Below are positions 30,837-42,260 of a DNA stretch of 64,000 bases, in pieces. A program made the translations under genes and the position numbers. The DNA lies in the NCBI GenBank assembly GCA_028671895.1, contig CM053802.1, positions 19,413,631-19,477,630 on the forward strand. The letters are read 5' to 3'. A model generated the notes under the pieces. The model was not told the DNA's origin and searched no databases. It saw nothing but the letters and a program-made list of their open reading frames with translations. This DNA comes from Oenanthe sinensis (lineage: Eukaryota; Streptophyta; Magnoliopsida; Apiales; Apiaceae). Position 1 is the stretch's first letter. Each line of letters starts with the position of its first letter.

Positions 30837-33800
30837 ATGGCGTTCACCATATTAGAAATAGGTATAGCAATAGCAGTGGTTGTAGCTACAACAGTGATAT
30901 GGAGAGTTTTCAACTGGGTTTGGTTGAGGCCTAAAAGGTTTGAAAAACACTTGAGAAAACAAGGCTTTCATGCCAACTCTTATCGTTTTCTTTATGGAGA
31001 TACAAAAGAACACATTTCTACGTTAATGGCAACTAGATCAAACCCCATTCCTATCTCCCATGATATTGTTCCTTCCCGTACCTCCCCCTTTCTCTGCAAG
31101 CTCGTCCGTGAATATGGTACGTAAGTATATTTCTTGATTATTAATTAAGCTTGCAAGCCAACTGCCAACCTGTGGACTGTTTTCGAATATTTTGTTGAGT
31201 TAAGTTCAAGCTATAAAGAGCGTGATGATATAGTTTAACGGTGAAAGTCTATCCTCTGTCGTCCAAATTCTAGATTCGATTTTCGCTCATCTAATAATTA
31301 TTAGAATGGATACTATTATATAAATTTATAAGCTTATTCAAAAAAGAAAAAACAGTTCAAACTATAAATTTTATTAAGCCGGCCTGGAGTGTTTCCAGTT
31401 GAATTTTTAATTGTTAATTTCTACTTGAATTTATTATTTGTGAATTGAGTTCAAACTATAAATTTTATTACATGTGCAAATCAGGCTCGAGTTTGAGTCA
31501 GATATTTAAATTAGTAGTTGATTGGCCTCGATTTTTTATTTTTTTGAATAATTAGGCGGCTTATATGCCTTACAAATGAGTATGGGACGACAAGAGATAA
31601 ATCCTTACCACTTGAGTTATCTCATCGTCCTCGAATTAATTGAACGACAACTTGTAGATTAATTATATATGAATTTGAATTGAATTGAGTTAATATTTGA
31701 TTGTACAAGTTAGAATTCATCGTATGATAGTCTTAGCTTTGAGGATACATTTTTTTTTCTTAATATGCAGCTTTAGTACTGTTTAATTTGTTTACTATTG
31801 GATGATTTAATTTGTGGATGTTAATATCTGTTTATGCATTGTTCTAAAAATCGGTGATTAATCACAATTAATCACCGATTAATCCATGTTTGGTAACTCA
31901 CCGAACTGATTAAATTCCAGATTATTTAAATTAATCATTCCGATTAATACCCGATTCATCTGATTAATCCATGTTCCGTGCCTTCACCGACTAATTCCGA
32001 TTTTCACTTTTTACAACACTCATGAGTGGTGTATACATATTCCCTTGACTGCAGTAATGGATAATAGTCTGTATATAAGCTCGCTCTAATTTTGTAAGGT
32101 TCGTAATTAAAGTAATTAAAATCCTAATTCAATCCAAATATGTCATTTGATCAAATACAAAATTTCAAATAAAATCCAAATTCCTGAACATGCCATTATT
32201 ATATAATATTTTGGTGTTATATATTAACCTTTTACTCCTTTCATCTCTTTGCTTGACTGAATATTGTGTTTTGAGGGTTTTGCAGGCAAAAGAACATTTT
32301 TCTGGGCTGGACCAGTACCAAGGATAGTTATTATGAATCCAGAAATAGTAAAAGAAGTTTTAAACAAGAATTTTAGATATCAAAAGCCTAAACTACACCC
32401 AATATTTAAGAGATTCATACAAGGCCTCCCATCACTTGACGGAACTAAGTGGACTACACACAGAAGACTTCTCAATCCTGCTTTCCACGCTGAAAAGTTG
32501 AAGGTAATGATTTAATTAGCCCTAGTATTTTTGCACGCCGCATGATTATAAAAAATTTCAGTGTGAAGTATATATGTATTTAACGATATGCATTAGAAAG
32601 CTGAATAAAGCTAGTGCATGCTCTGCTCTAGTTTACCTGATATACATATCATTGTGTTTGCAGAGTATGCTACCAGTATTTGATTTGTGCTGCCATGAGA
32701 TGACAATAAAATGGATGGAAATGATAGGGGAGGGAAGAAATTCATGTGAGTTAGATGTGTGGCCTTTCCTTCAAACATTAACAAGTGATGTCATTTCCCG
32801 CACTGCATTTGGGAGTAGCTATCAGGAGGGAAAAAGGGTTTTTGAGTTGCAAGTGGAACAAGCTGACTACGCATTTAAGGCTGTACAATCAGTTTACCTG
32901 CCTGGACTGAGGTAAGGTCTCGATAATTTATATATATGATATGTTAAAATTTGATCGTGTGAAGTCTATAGAAATTTGTACAAAAAGGAAATAGAGTTAA
33001 GTCACCAAATTTTCATTCAGGTTTTTACCAACTAAGAGGAACCAGAGGATGAAGGAAATAAACGAAGAAGTGCAATTTTTACTAAGTGGAATTATTGATA
33101 AAAAGATGAAGGCCATGAAAGCAGGAGAAGATGGCACTGATGACTTGTTAGGAATATTAATGGAAGCAAACTCTAAAGAAGTCGAACAGGGAAATAGAAA
33201 TGAAATGAGCATTGAAGATGTAATTGAAGAATGCAAGGTCTTCTATTTTGCTGGGCAGGAGACGACCTCAGTTTTGCTTTTGTGGACGTTGGTCTTGCTA
33301 AGTATGTATCCGGATTGGCAAGATCGTGCTAGACAAGAGGTATTACATGTAATTAAGGATGACAAAGTGGACATCGGTTATCTTAATCATCTGAAAATCG
33401 TAAGTACTTTATTTTTCATGCAAATTGAGGTGGAAAGGTAGCATTAACATTGAAAAGACTCGGTGGAATAACAATTATTCATTTACTATTTTGTTCACCA
33501 CAGGTGACTATGATTCTGTACGAGGTTCTGAGATTATATCCACCAGTGGCTGGGCTAGTGCGACAGATAACCGAGGATATTACATTGGCTGATATAACCC
33601 TATTACCCGGAATGCAAATTGTGTTGCCTATAAATCAAATTCATCATGATCATGATATATGGGGGGCTGATGCGAAAGAGTTCAATCCTGAAAGATTTTC
33701 AGAAGGTGTTTCAAAGGCAACAAATAATCAGGTAGCTGCGTTTTTCCCGTTTGGCGGGGGCCCAAGGATCTGCATTGGACAAAACTTCGCTCTATTGGAA

Positions 33801-33932
33801 GCAAAGCTAGCCATTGCCTTGATCTTAAGAAAGTTTTCCTTCGAGCTTTCACAATCCTATAAGCATGCACCTATCAATAAAATTACTCTTCAACCCGAAT
33901 ATGGTGCTAGCTTGATTTTACACAAGCTTTAA
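30837..33932 (+). CDS. Cytochrome P450, CYP72A-like (517 aa, five exons)
   Basis: An ER-anchored haem monooxygenase that would oxidise a small lipophilic substrate with a P450 reductase; CYP72A members act on terpenoids and gibberellins, but the substrate here is unknown. Exons: 30837-31116, 32286-32503, 32664-32911, 33021-33399, 33504-33932, all with GT-AG introns and consistent phase, giving 517 aa, normal for the clan. Residues 1-25 form the membrane anchor. The I-helix reads AGQETT (326-331), the K-helix ExxR is EVLR (382-385), PERF follows, and the haem loop is FPFGGGPRICIG with Cys465. All signatures are intact. The CYP72A assignment rests on N-terminal VWLRPKR, the LVREYGKxxxFW junction and the KxHPIFKxFxxGL block. 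Intron 1 (1169 bp) carries two SINE relics. Confidence 0.93.
31219..31353 (+). mobile_element. tRNA-derived SINE relic in P450 intron 1
   Basis: An A-box-like TAGTTTAACGG (31231-31241) and a B-box-like TAGATTCGATTT (31271-31282) stand 40 bp apart, followed by an AT-rich tail ending in A-rich AAAAAAGAAAAAA. This is the layout of a tRNA-derived SINE in the same direction as the gene. Confidence 0.5.
31531..31632 (-). mobile_element. tRNA-derived SINE relic in P450 intron 1, opposite strand
   Basis: On the - strand an A-box-like TAACTCAAGTGGT (31607-31619) begins the element and an A-rich run (AAAAAAATAAAAAAT near 31531-31545) ends it. No convincing B box remains. Confidence 0.4.
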
Positions 33933-35194
33933 TTGGTACTTACAAATATCCAGATTTCGGTGATATAAGGTATTTACACTGTGTGTAGAAGGCTTATATG
34001 GAGTTACTATCTCAAATTATAGCTATAAATAAGATGTTGAAGACCTATATTTATGTTGTTCATTGAGACTTCATTTTTTGGGCTGCTGTCTGTGATTCTT
34101 ATTCCCCGCACAATCAATCTAGAAGGTGTTCACCTTCACAATTAAGATACTGCTTTCCGGATGAGTATTTGACAAGCAGACATAAATCTTGCAATAAACT
34201 TGGTATAATTGCTGAACAAGTATATCAATGGTTCATAGATCATAGTACTTAAGTCAACTGCAAACAACAAAAGAACAATTGTATGTACATATACACAATG
34301 GCTCATACCAATTGTTAAAATATTCCGAATCTGTCTTTCATAAAACACTCTAAACAGGATCCCTGAGAGACATACATTGAAGTACTTGAAAGGTAGAAAA
34401 ATATTTCTCAGAGCCAGTGCATCATCGCTCGTGTAACTAAAAACGATCTAGATCATCGATCCTTGTTTCATGAATCACCATCTTCTAAATCAGCCTGTAT
34501 GCAAATAAAAGTAAAATTCCAATCAACCAGCAGCGTTATTTTATTCAAGCTACATAATTATTGCCAAGTCTTCGACAATACACCTTATTCTTCTAGGAAA
34601 CCAGTAAAATTCACAGAACCTCAACACGAACACCATAAGCTATCGACTTTGTGATTCTGCTACTTCACCCGATGAATGTATCTTCTGGTAATTTGCTCAA
34701 AACACATTCCTTATTATCCCTGGTTCTATGGTTTTCCTTCCTAGACAATATTTAAATAGGCACACACAAATGCTCTGTATGGTCAGAAAGAAAAGTATGA
34801 AAAATTACGAACAAAATTAAACGGGGGAGGATGCAATGCCACACCAAAGGTTGAAAAATGAAAAGTGTACAATTTGTTTATAGCAAGGTTTATGAATCAT
34901 TCATAATTAAACTGGTGAAAAATATATATTAACTTACAATGCAACTCCAAATGACAAACAATTAATAACCTAAATTCAACAAAACAAGAAGTGTAGCACA
35001 AAAGACTTTTATTATCTCTGATCACAAATGATAAGAAACTACGATTTACAATATCAATCAGGAATAGCTACTACTAGCACTACATACTTAATAGAATCAT
35101 CTAATTTATTTGCACTTGTAACTGGAATTTTAGTAAGCTACCTTGCTTAGCTAATCACCCAATTCACACCTATATGTACCAAATACACTACCTT
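33933..35194. other. Intergenic region between the P450 gene and the Prolamin-like gene
   Basis: It holds the 3' UTRs of two convergent genes and otherwise no coding or element signature that I can support. Short open frames here have no recognisable motif. Confidence 0.5.
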
Positions 35195-36019
35195 TCAATG
35201 GGTGGAACAGTAGCTGTTAAGGGCATCAGTAAATTTTTGATTGTTAAAACTAGCAACACAATCACTTTCCATTTTGTTAATAGCAGAGCAACAAGCGGAA
35301 TCAAACTCAACAGTACTAGTAGTAAAGGCAGACACAATTTCATAAACACAATGTTCTACTGCAGCCAGAGGTGACAAGCATTTCTCTATAGCAGCAGCTT
35401 CTACATCTTTGCCACGAGTAGCTTTTAGTCCAGCAGAAGAAGCAGAGTGACCAGGAGGTTTTTTGGGAGTTGGGAAGTGGGGTAGTGGTGGGTGAGCCCA
35501 TGGCCATTTTGGGAATTTGTGTGGTGCACCATGTGGGGATAGAGGGAACCATGGCTTATGGGGGCGGGGTTGGGGATGGATAATCAACCACCACGGGAGC
35601 ATTGGTCGACGACCAAAGAAGAAATCTGGATGTACTTGTGCAACTGATGATGCTGTTGAATCCTTTTGTTCTTTGGCATCAACAACAAAAGCAGAATGAT
35701 CATGAGGTTTCTTGGGAATAGGAAAGTGAGGAAATGGAGGATGAGCCCATGGCCATTTTGGGAAGCTGTGTGGTGCACCATGTGGGGCTGGTGCGAAGCC
35801 TGGCTTATGGGGTGGGATAAACCACCGCCAAGATCCGGGGAGACGTGGTTGAGGTCGAAACCAAAAGAAATCAGGCTCAGGCTTTGCTTGTGCACCTGAT
35901 GATGATACATCTATTTGTTGTTTACTAGTATCAATAACTGGACGTGCCAGGGCAGTGGTTGCAAACAAAGTGATGCATAACAAAGTACCTACTACTGATC
36001 TTCCCTTCATTGGGTACAT
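35195..36019 (-). CDS. Secreted proline/tryptophan-rich protein with Prolamin-like (ECA1-type) C-terminus (274 aa)
   Basis: Residues 1-25 are a signal peptide ending near ALA-RP. Two long homologous repeats follow (about 50-120 and 132-205), each starting DFF and containing the block PHGAPHxFPKWPWAHPPxPH then PxPKKPxxHSA; these are rich in Pro, His and Trp. Residues 214-271 form a six-Cys domain with spacing C214, C224, C243-C244, C254, C271 and the motif CLSPLAAVEHC, matching the Prolamin-like/ECA1 gametogenesis-related family of small secreted reproductive or signalling proteins. Family members are usually short (about 120-160 aa), so the duplicated spacer is unusual. Single exon; ATG at 36019, with an alternative Met at 36010. 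The role is inferred only from the family; secretion to the wall is likely. Confidence 0.8.
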   Translation of the reverse strand: MYPMKGRSVVGTLLCITLFATTALARPVIDTSKQQIDVSSSGAQAKPEPDFFWFRPQPRLPGSWRWFIPPHKPGFAPAPHGAPHSFPKWPWAHPPFPHFPIPKKPHDHSAFVVDAKEQKDSTASSVAQVHPDFFFGRRPMLPWWLIIHPQPRPHKPWFPLSPHGAPHKFPKWPWAHPPLPHFPTPKKPPGHSASSAGLKATRGKDVEAAAIEKCLSPLAAVEHCVYEIVSAFTTSTVEFDSACCSAINKMESDCVASFNNQKFTDALNSYCSTH

Positions 36020-37042
36020 ATAGTAAATATAAACTCTACAATGTAATCACTTGATTATTATCTGCAAATGAAGCTAAGGAATGGTATTTATAATAGTACT
36101 TGCAGAGTAACTATTATCCCTATCTAACAGGTTAATCTGTTCACTAGGCTTATCTTGATTATGAATTATAAACATGACAAATTCGAACTTAACGTTGAAA
36201 TATGATCTAATATTAACAGATTTCATAATTATATGGGTTACACTTTTTCACTTATCCGTTTATTAATTAAATTTTCGTCATTTTTTTGTCAAAGTTTTTA
36301 ACTTTGTTTAGGTTTTATTTTTAACCATCAGTCCAACTATAACAAAATCTACGTACTTTTTTACTATAATATTGGTAATAAAGTATATATTGTGGCAACA
36401 AGTTTTGGCAGTTGAGTCATCATTTAAATGTCATACAAAATCTATATACTTGTATATATATAGACCATAAGTTATATACTTGTATATATATAGACCATAA
36501 GTTGGTTTTGATCATGACCCTATCAATGAAATTCATATTTTATTTCAAAAAACAAGTTTGCAGATACAAACACTAACAAAACTCTAATGTGCATGCCACA
36601 TTACCAGAACAATATTTACCTTAGGAAATTTAAGATACAAAACAATTTTTACAACCATGCTAGCTAAATACTAAAATACATCCAAAAATGCCTGTGTCCA
36701 ATGAAGAACAAACATATTATAAGTTTACCCAAATATTTATTCATGAAAGCTTCAACATAACTCATTTTAGATAACAACATTATGGTATAATATGATAAAT
36801 GCTTGTATTACGATATTCATTAAGAATTATACTGCTGTGAATAAATTTACATTTCCAAATAACAATTGAAAACTTAAATTTGAACTACTCCTAGGGTGAT
36901 TTGTTTGATAATGAAAGATATCGTAGGAGCTGCACGGTGTGCTCTACCTTATTCCTCCTTTTAGCACAGTATTCTTGTGATGACCATAAATAAAGGTCCA
37001 ACTAATTTTGTCACTATAAATTGTGTTTGGGGAACAGACATA
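36020..37042. other. Intergenic region with a 30-bp tandem duplication
   Basis: The only structure is a perfect tandem duplication of a 30-bp unit (ATACTTGTATATATATAG followed by ACCATAAGTTAT) at about 36443-36503. The rest is AT-rich promoter of the Prolamin-like gene and the 3' side of the citrate synthase gene. Confidence 0.7.
36085..36092 (-). promoter_or_regulatory. TATA box of the Prolamin-like gene
   Basis: TATAAATA on the - strand, 66 bp before the start codon at 36019. Confidence 0.55.
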
Positions 37043-39344
37043 CTAAGCCCCATTACCAGCTAGGCGGCGCCTGGTTGCATTCGATACAGAAATCTGACCA
37101 AGCTTATCCGTATCAGTTGGTACCATTCTTTCACGCTGTGGAATGTACGGACGAAGCCACACACCAGTATAAACCTGCATTGTCATATATTTTATGAAGA
37201 ATGTAAGCTGGAGATTACAAAAACATCAACTAAAACCTTGACTGTCGTACAAATCATCAACTAAAACCTTGACTGTCATACAAATCGACAACAAGTAAAA
37301 AAACCTTAAACAATGCTTTGAATCAATACAATAGATGTTTTTTCCAGAATTGGACGAAGACAGTCAGAATTCATGAATCACCAAGTTACATGATTTTACA
37401 CGTAATTACTGAATAAAAACTCAATTTTTCCGCATGAAATGACTTTCCCACCAACAGACCCACACTTTCCATTTCAGTTGACCCCTTAATTTTTCTTTCT
37501 AAACAAAAGTTTGATGTTAAGATACTTGAGTAGATGGGCAGATTTAGCCATCAACTACAATAGTCTTCTTAGTTAATAATATAATTATATCTAATTCTAC
37601 AGTGATTTGACATTTTTGGTGCAGAGAGAATGGTGTTACATAAATCAGCTTTAAAATGGTAACAGAAAACTGGAGGTGGTAGTATAAAATTAACCTGAGC
37701 AGGTCTCATTATCTTTGTGTCAGGATCATTCAGGGATTCTTTCCAATGTGACAAGTAACCAGCCATTCGTGGAATTGCAAACAAAACAGGAAAGAATTCC
37801 ATCGGGAAACCCATTGCCCTGATTACAATAATGTTAGGCATTCAATATAACAATTATCGAGTAACGAGAATCAATTTGACAAGGCTGGTAAATACCTATA
37901 AATTAAACCCGAGTAGAAATCAACATTTGGATACAATTTCCGTTTGACAAAATACTCATCTGATAGTGCAGCTTTCTCCAAAGCTATAGCCACCTGGTAA
38001 CAGTAGCATTTAATATTAGTTGCCAGGCGTTGCTTGAGTTTAAATCAGCTGTATAGACAGAGTTAACTCAAAATGAATGAGCTTAATAGAATTATTTTGT
38101 AGTTCACAAAGGAAATTGCAATAAAACAAGCAAAAACCCAAAAAGGATTCAAAATTCCAATATATTACGGAGTATAGACAAAAATTTAAATCTTAAGTCA
38201 CGACCTATAACTGTGAAAGATGATGTAGGAAGGAAGAGTGAAGATATATGTGGGTGCACAAATTTTCTATGATGAAATTTGTGAAGAAAATTAGTAGGAA
38301 AATGAAGCATTCCTTCTCAAATTAAGAGGTTTACACAACATTATACCCTCTGCATGGGATTATGTCTACATTAACAACCTACCTCAATGAGTGGATCCCG
38401 ACCAACAATAGAAAAAACTTCCTCGGCCAACTTTTTTATCACTTTTGCTCTCGGATCATAGTTTTTGTATACACGATGACCAAAACCTGACATTTTCCGC
38501 TTCCTGTAGAAACAAGGTTTTACCAGAAAATTTAAAAAAGATGATAAAAAATGTTACAATGCATGGACAAAAGTGGGGCATTTAAACTATCACAAAAGAT
38601 CAAACTTATGTTACTTTTACCTGTTTTTCACACCCTCAATGAACTCTGGAATTTTGTCTACTGTTCCAATTTCACTAAGCATCTTTAGCACAGCCTGTAT
38701 TAGCCAAAATAAAGATATAAAGAAGCAGTCCAAAACAAATTATCAATGTGTCTCAATACAAAATCGAGTCTGATACTTAAAACAATTATTGGAAATAGAT
38801 CAGCATCTAAAATCTTATAACAGACAGACTGCCCTTAATTTTTGTCAGTCAGTCACAGTAAAAGGTTGATACAACTAACAGAACTATTAGAATGTTCATC
38901 TCAAATTCCAAGAGATTTAAATACCTCATTAGCTCCACCATGAAGTGGACCATAAAGTGCTCCCACAGCACCAGCAAGAGCTGTGTATACATCAACACCG
39001 CTGAAAATACAGAGAATAGATATGTAAGAAATCATGAATGCTTCTTGTTTACATAGAACGCTTATAATGCACACCTTGATGCAAGATGCCTGGCAGCAGC
39101 AGTGGAGCAATTCATCTCATGCTCTGCATGTAATATAAAGAGAATGTCAAGGACACGAGCTAGTCGTGGATTCGGCTTATAAGACCTATTACCCCTGCAA
39201 GAAAGAGATACATAATCACAAAAAGATCAAAGAGAGAAGGCCATGCCAAAAACTATTGTTCAATCCTACAAGAAGATCGTAAATAAACAGGGCCTAGAGC
39301 ACAAATATGAATCATGAATGCTTAGTTACTTAAATACGAAAGAA

Positions 39345-39378
<34 letters not shown>

Positions 39379-42063
39379 TATGTGTGTGTGTGAGAGTACT
39401 CTTAATGCAGTGGATAACAAAAAGATGAATAAGAAAGAAAGTGCAAGTAATTTGGAAAGCTTAAGTGGTATCAGTATGTAATAGTATAAACCCTAAAAGG
39501 CTAAAACAGAATAAATACAAAAGAAAAGAATGAGCAAGTGAGCTTAATTCACCCCCCATATTTTCAATTATTTAATCTAGCTTTGTTCCCTAGAATAAAG
39601 CTCAATCTCAACTAAGTTCCTGGCTGCTATAGGCTTAAAAAAATTCTAGAGAAAATGACTATGGAATTACTGATAAACATATGCCTTGTGATAGTTCTCA
39701 TGCTGAATTTAAGATGCGTAATTTTATTTAATTATTTTCTGGTACACAGAAGATGATAAAAAAAGTTGTTACTTGATGCAACTCACTCGGGAACAGTAAA
39801 GAAGAGTCCACAAAATTTGAATTGATTAAAATAATTTATTAAAAGATTGATATAGCATATCGTACATTGAATCTAGCATGTATAAGAAGTTCTCTGAATA
39901 AGATAGACTATTGGAAGGCAGAACCGGTGGCCTCCCTGCCATTCTCAAATAGGCTGCTGCAGCAATGGTTGGTGCCTGGCAAAATATAAAAATTCATGAA
40001 ACAAAACAAACTGTGCATTAGTTGCACAGTTTTACCATACATACAGGTAACATATGTAACACAAAACAAAGATGCCGAACCTTCCCAAGAATGCGCACTA
40101 TTTGCTTATCTCTCACTTGTTTAGAATTGTATAAATCCTGGCCCTATGGCACCAACGAATATATGTAATGAGATTAAACTGCAACATTATATAAAATTAA
40201 GAGTCTGGGAAACAAGCAGTTCCGAAAAATAATATATTGTGAAACCCAATCTTAAGTGCTCATCTTGAATTGAAATAGCACAATGATATGTTGACATATC
40301 AATTTATTTTCAATAATAGGATGAAAACGAATTGATGGGAAGATTTTGCCAGATGATATTCTTACTTTGAGAGCAGGATTAGCATCAGGGTGGAAAATTG
40401 AAAGAGTACTCATTGCACTGACAAGAACACCCATTGGATGTGCATCATGTGGCATTGCTTGTATAATATCCTGCAATACCGAGTAGCAGTTCTTTTTAAA
40501 TTTAATACATTAAAGTCATTTTTTATTTCTAGATCTGAAGTGAAATTTCTGAAGTTTTTCAGAAGTAATAGTGGAAAAAGCAGCTTGTTGGAATAGTCCA
40601 CGCCAATTATCCTAAACCCAGGGCTTAACATTATATATAATGGTGTCCTCAATATAGTCAAGCACAAGAGAGCTTCATCTAGAAGCCCTTGATGTCATTT
40701 ATCTCAAGCAAGTATAAATTGTATAATTGTGCGCAACGGAGTAATCTAATGTAAACAAGGTTTATGCCACATAATAAAGAGTATGTAAAGAAAAGCATAC
40801 CAAGATTCCTTGTGGAACAGCTGAATGTTGTGAAACAGCAAATTCCCAATCAGATAACTGACTTTTAGAAGGCAAGCTCCCATATACTGCATTAAAGAGA
40901 TCATTAAAATGATAATCTTCGGTGAATTATGACCTCCAACGATTGTGTCGTAGTGACATATGAGAGGAAAAAATAAACATAAATAAAGCTCCAATAAGAA
41001 AGCAACACACTAAAACAACAAAGTGTAACCCATAATAACGTTATAATTTTCAACAACAGAAGTTGCACACAAGATAAATCCGTCTTCATAATTCACTTCA
41101 ACCTAATAAAAAGGAATGTGAATATATTGTTACGTAAGCAATCTTACTCAAAAGATATGCAACTTCGAGAAAAGAACTGCTCTCGGCCAACTGTTCAATG
41201 GGATAACCTCTGTATCTAAGAATCCCCTCATCACCATCAATGTAGCAAATCGATGATCTGACAGGTGCTGTATTAATATACCCCGGATCGTAAAGTTTGA
41301 GTCCCTTGTCATTCTTTCCGGTCGTAATCTGTGCATATTCAATTACAAGCAGGACCAAAAGTATTAAAATTAAACTCCAATCAATAAACAACAAACTCAC
41401 TAAGCCTCATTGAACAAAATAAAGTCTAATATTAATACAGTCAAACCTCGATAACTGATTACCTTGCCCTCAGAGAATTTTATTAATCTCTTGAGATTAT
41501 TCATTTGTCGAGGTTTTTAAAACAATTTTTCCATTATGTTCTGTTTTATCGACCTTACTCATTTATTGAGGTCAACTTTAGAATTTTGTTCATTTACCGA
41601 AGCTATTAATACACTAATTCATTTATCGAAGTTATTCACACACTGTTTCTATTATACTACGGAGTATGTTTTATCGAGATTATTCATTTATGGAAGTAGA
41701 ATTTTGTTCATTTATCGAGATAATTAATCTATCGAGGTTAAAAATGCTTCGTTTATATATCATCGTATTTATACCGAATCGAAAAGACAGAAACAAGATT
41801 GAATAAATGAAGGAGAGAACCTTTTTAAGGTCAGTAGCTTTGATAGTACCGTGATCGGAGACCTGAAGCTGGTACTTTTTTCCGGTACGCTCATCGACGA
41901 TCGTTACATTTCCGGCTACGTTCGGCGGCGGTGCGATCGCGGCGGAGACGACGGAAGTTTGGAGAATTGAATCGGCGGCGGAAGAAGCAGAGAGATGAGA
42001 CGAGATTATAGAGAGACGCGATCGAGCGACTGCTGATGATGATGATTTGTGTATGCTTTCCAT
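37043..42063 (-). CDS. CSY: Peroxisomal/glyoxysomal citrate synthase (510 aa, 13 exons)
   Basis: It condenses acetyl-CoA with oxaloacetate to citrate, linking peroxisomal beta-oxidation to respiration. Exons on the - strand: 42063-41821, 41328-41148, 40886-40801, 40470-40366, 40143-40081, 39975-39866, 39194-39075, 39000-38925, 38694-38621, 38503-38383, 37993-37896, 37818-37695, 37174-37043. All junctions are GT-AG and phases agree, giving 510 aa, the usual length of plant CSY2/CSY3. Residues 16-24, RLSIISSHL, are a perfect PTS2 signal. Catalytic regions are intact: MPHDAHPMGV, LHAEHEMNCST, the signature GFGHRVYKNYDPRA, and NVDFYSGLIY with the catalytic Asp. The protein ends RRRLAGNGA without a PTS1. 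Intron 1 holds a MITE-like insertion. Upstream sequence is GA-rich (GAGAGAGAG at the 5' UTR). Which CSY paralogue it is cannot be told. Confidence 0.96.
39345..39392. repeat. CA/TA microsatellite in citrate synthase intron 6
   Basis: A run of CA repeats followed by TA repeats and TG repeats (ACACAC, TATATA, TGTGTG) forming a potential hairpin. It lies within the intron between exons 39975-39866 and 39194-39075. Confidence 0.8.
41444..41739. mobile_element. MITE-like insertion in citrate synthase intron 1
   Basis: AACCTCGATAA at the left end is inverted at the right end (TATCGAGGTT). Inside, the string TTCATTTATCGA with small changes recurs at least six times. The 296-bp unit is non-coding. 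Such AACCTCGATAA-ended repeats are dispersed in plant genomes; the superfamily is unclear. It does not disturb the splice sites at 41328 and 41821. Confidence 0.5.
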
Positions 42064-42260
42064 TTTGTTTGCTGAGAGAGAGAGAGATTACAGGGAGAGA
42101 GGACGATTAGTATTTGGACATTCGCTGATTACACACGTTTGTGTAGCTTCTTGGGATGCGTGCTGACTAGGGAGGATAACTATACACAATGTTATCGGAC
42201 CCCAGTAGACAAATGCGGGGCGTGTGCTTACATGGACCCAGTAGATAATGCTTACTAGGT
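42064..42260 (-). promoter_or_regulatory. Citrate synthase upstream region
   Basis: Only about 200 bp separate the start codon from an old hAT transposon. The stretch has a GA/CT microsatellite in the leader (42071-42087) and an imperfect duplication of GGACCCCAGTAGA-type sequence (42197-42212 and 42234-42246). No clear TATA box. Confidence 0.4.

Noticed and set aside
30837..42063. Biosynthetic gene cluster around the P450
   Set aside because: The neighbours are a secreted Cys-rich protein and a housekeeping citrate synthase; there is no shared pathway.
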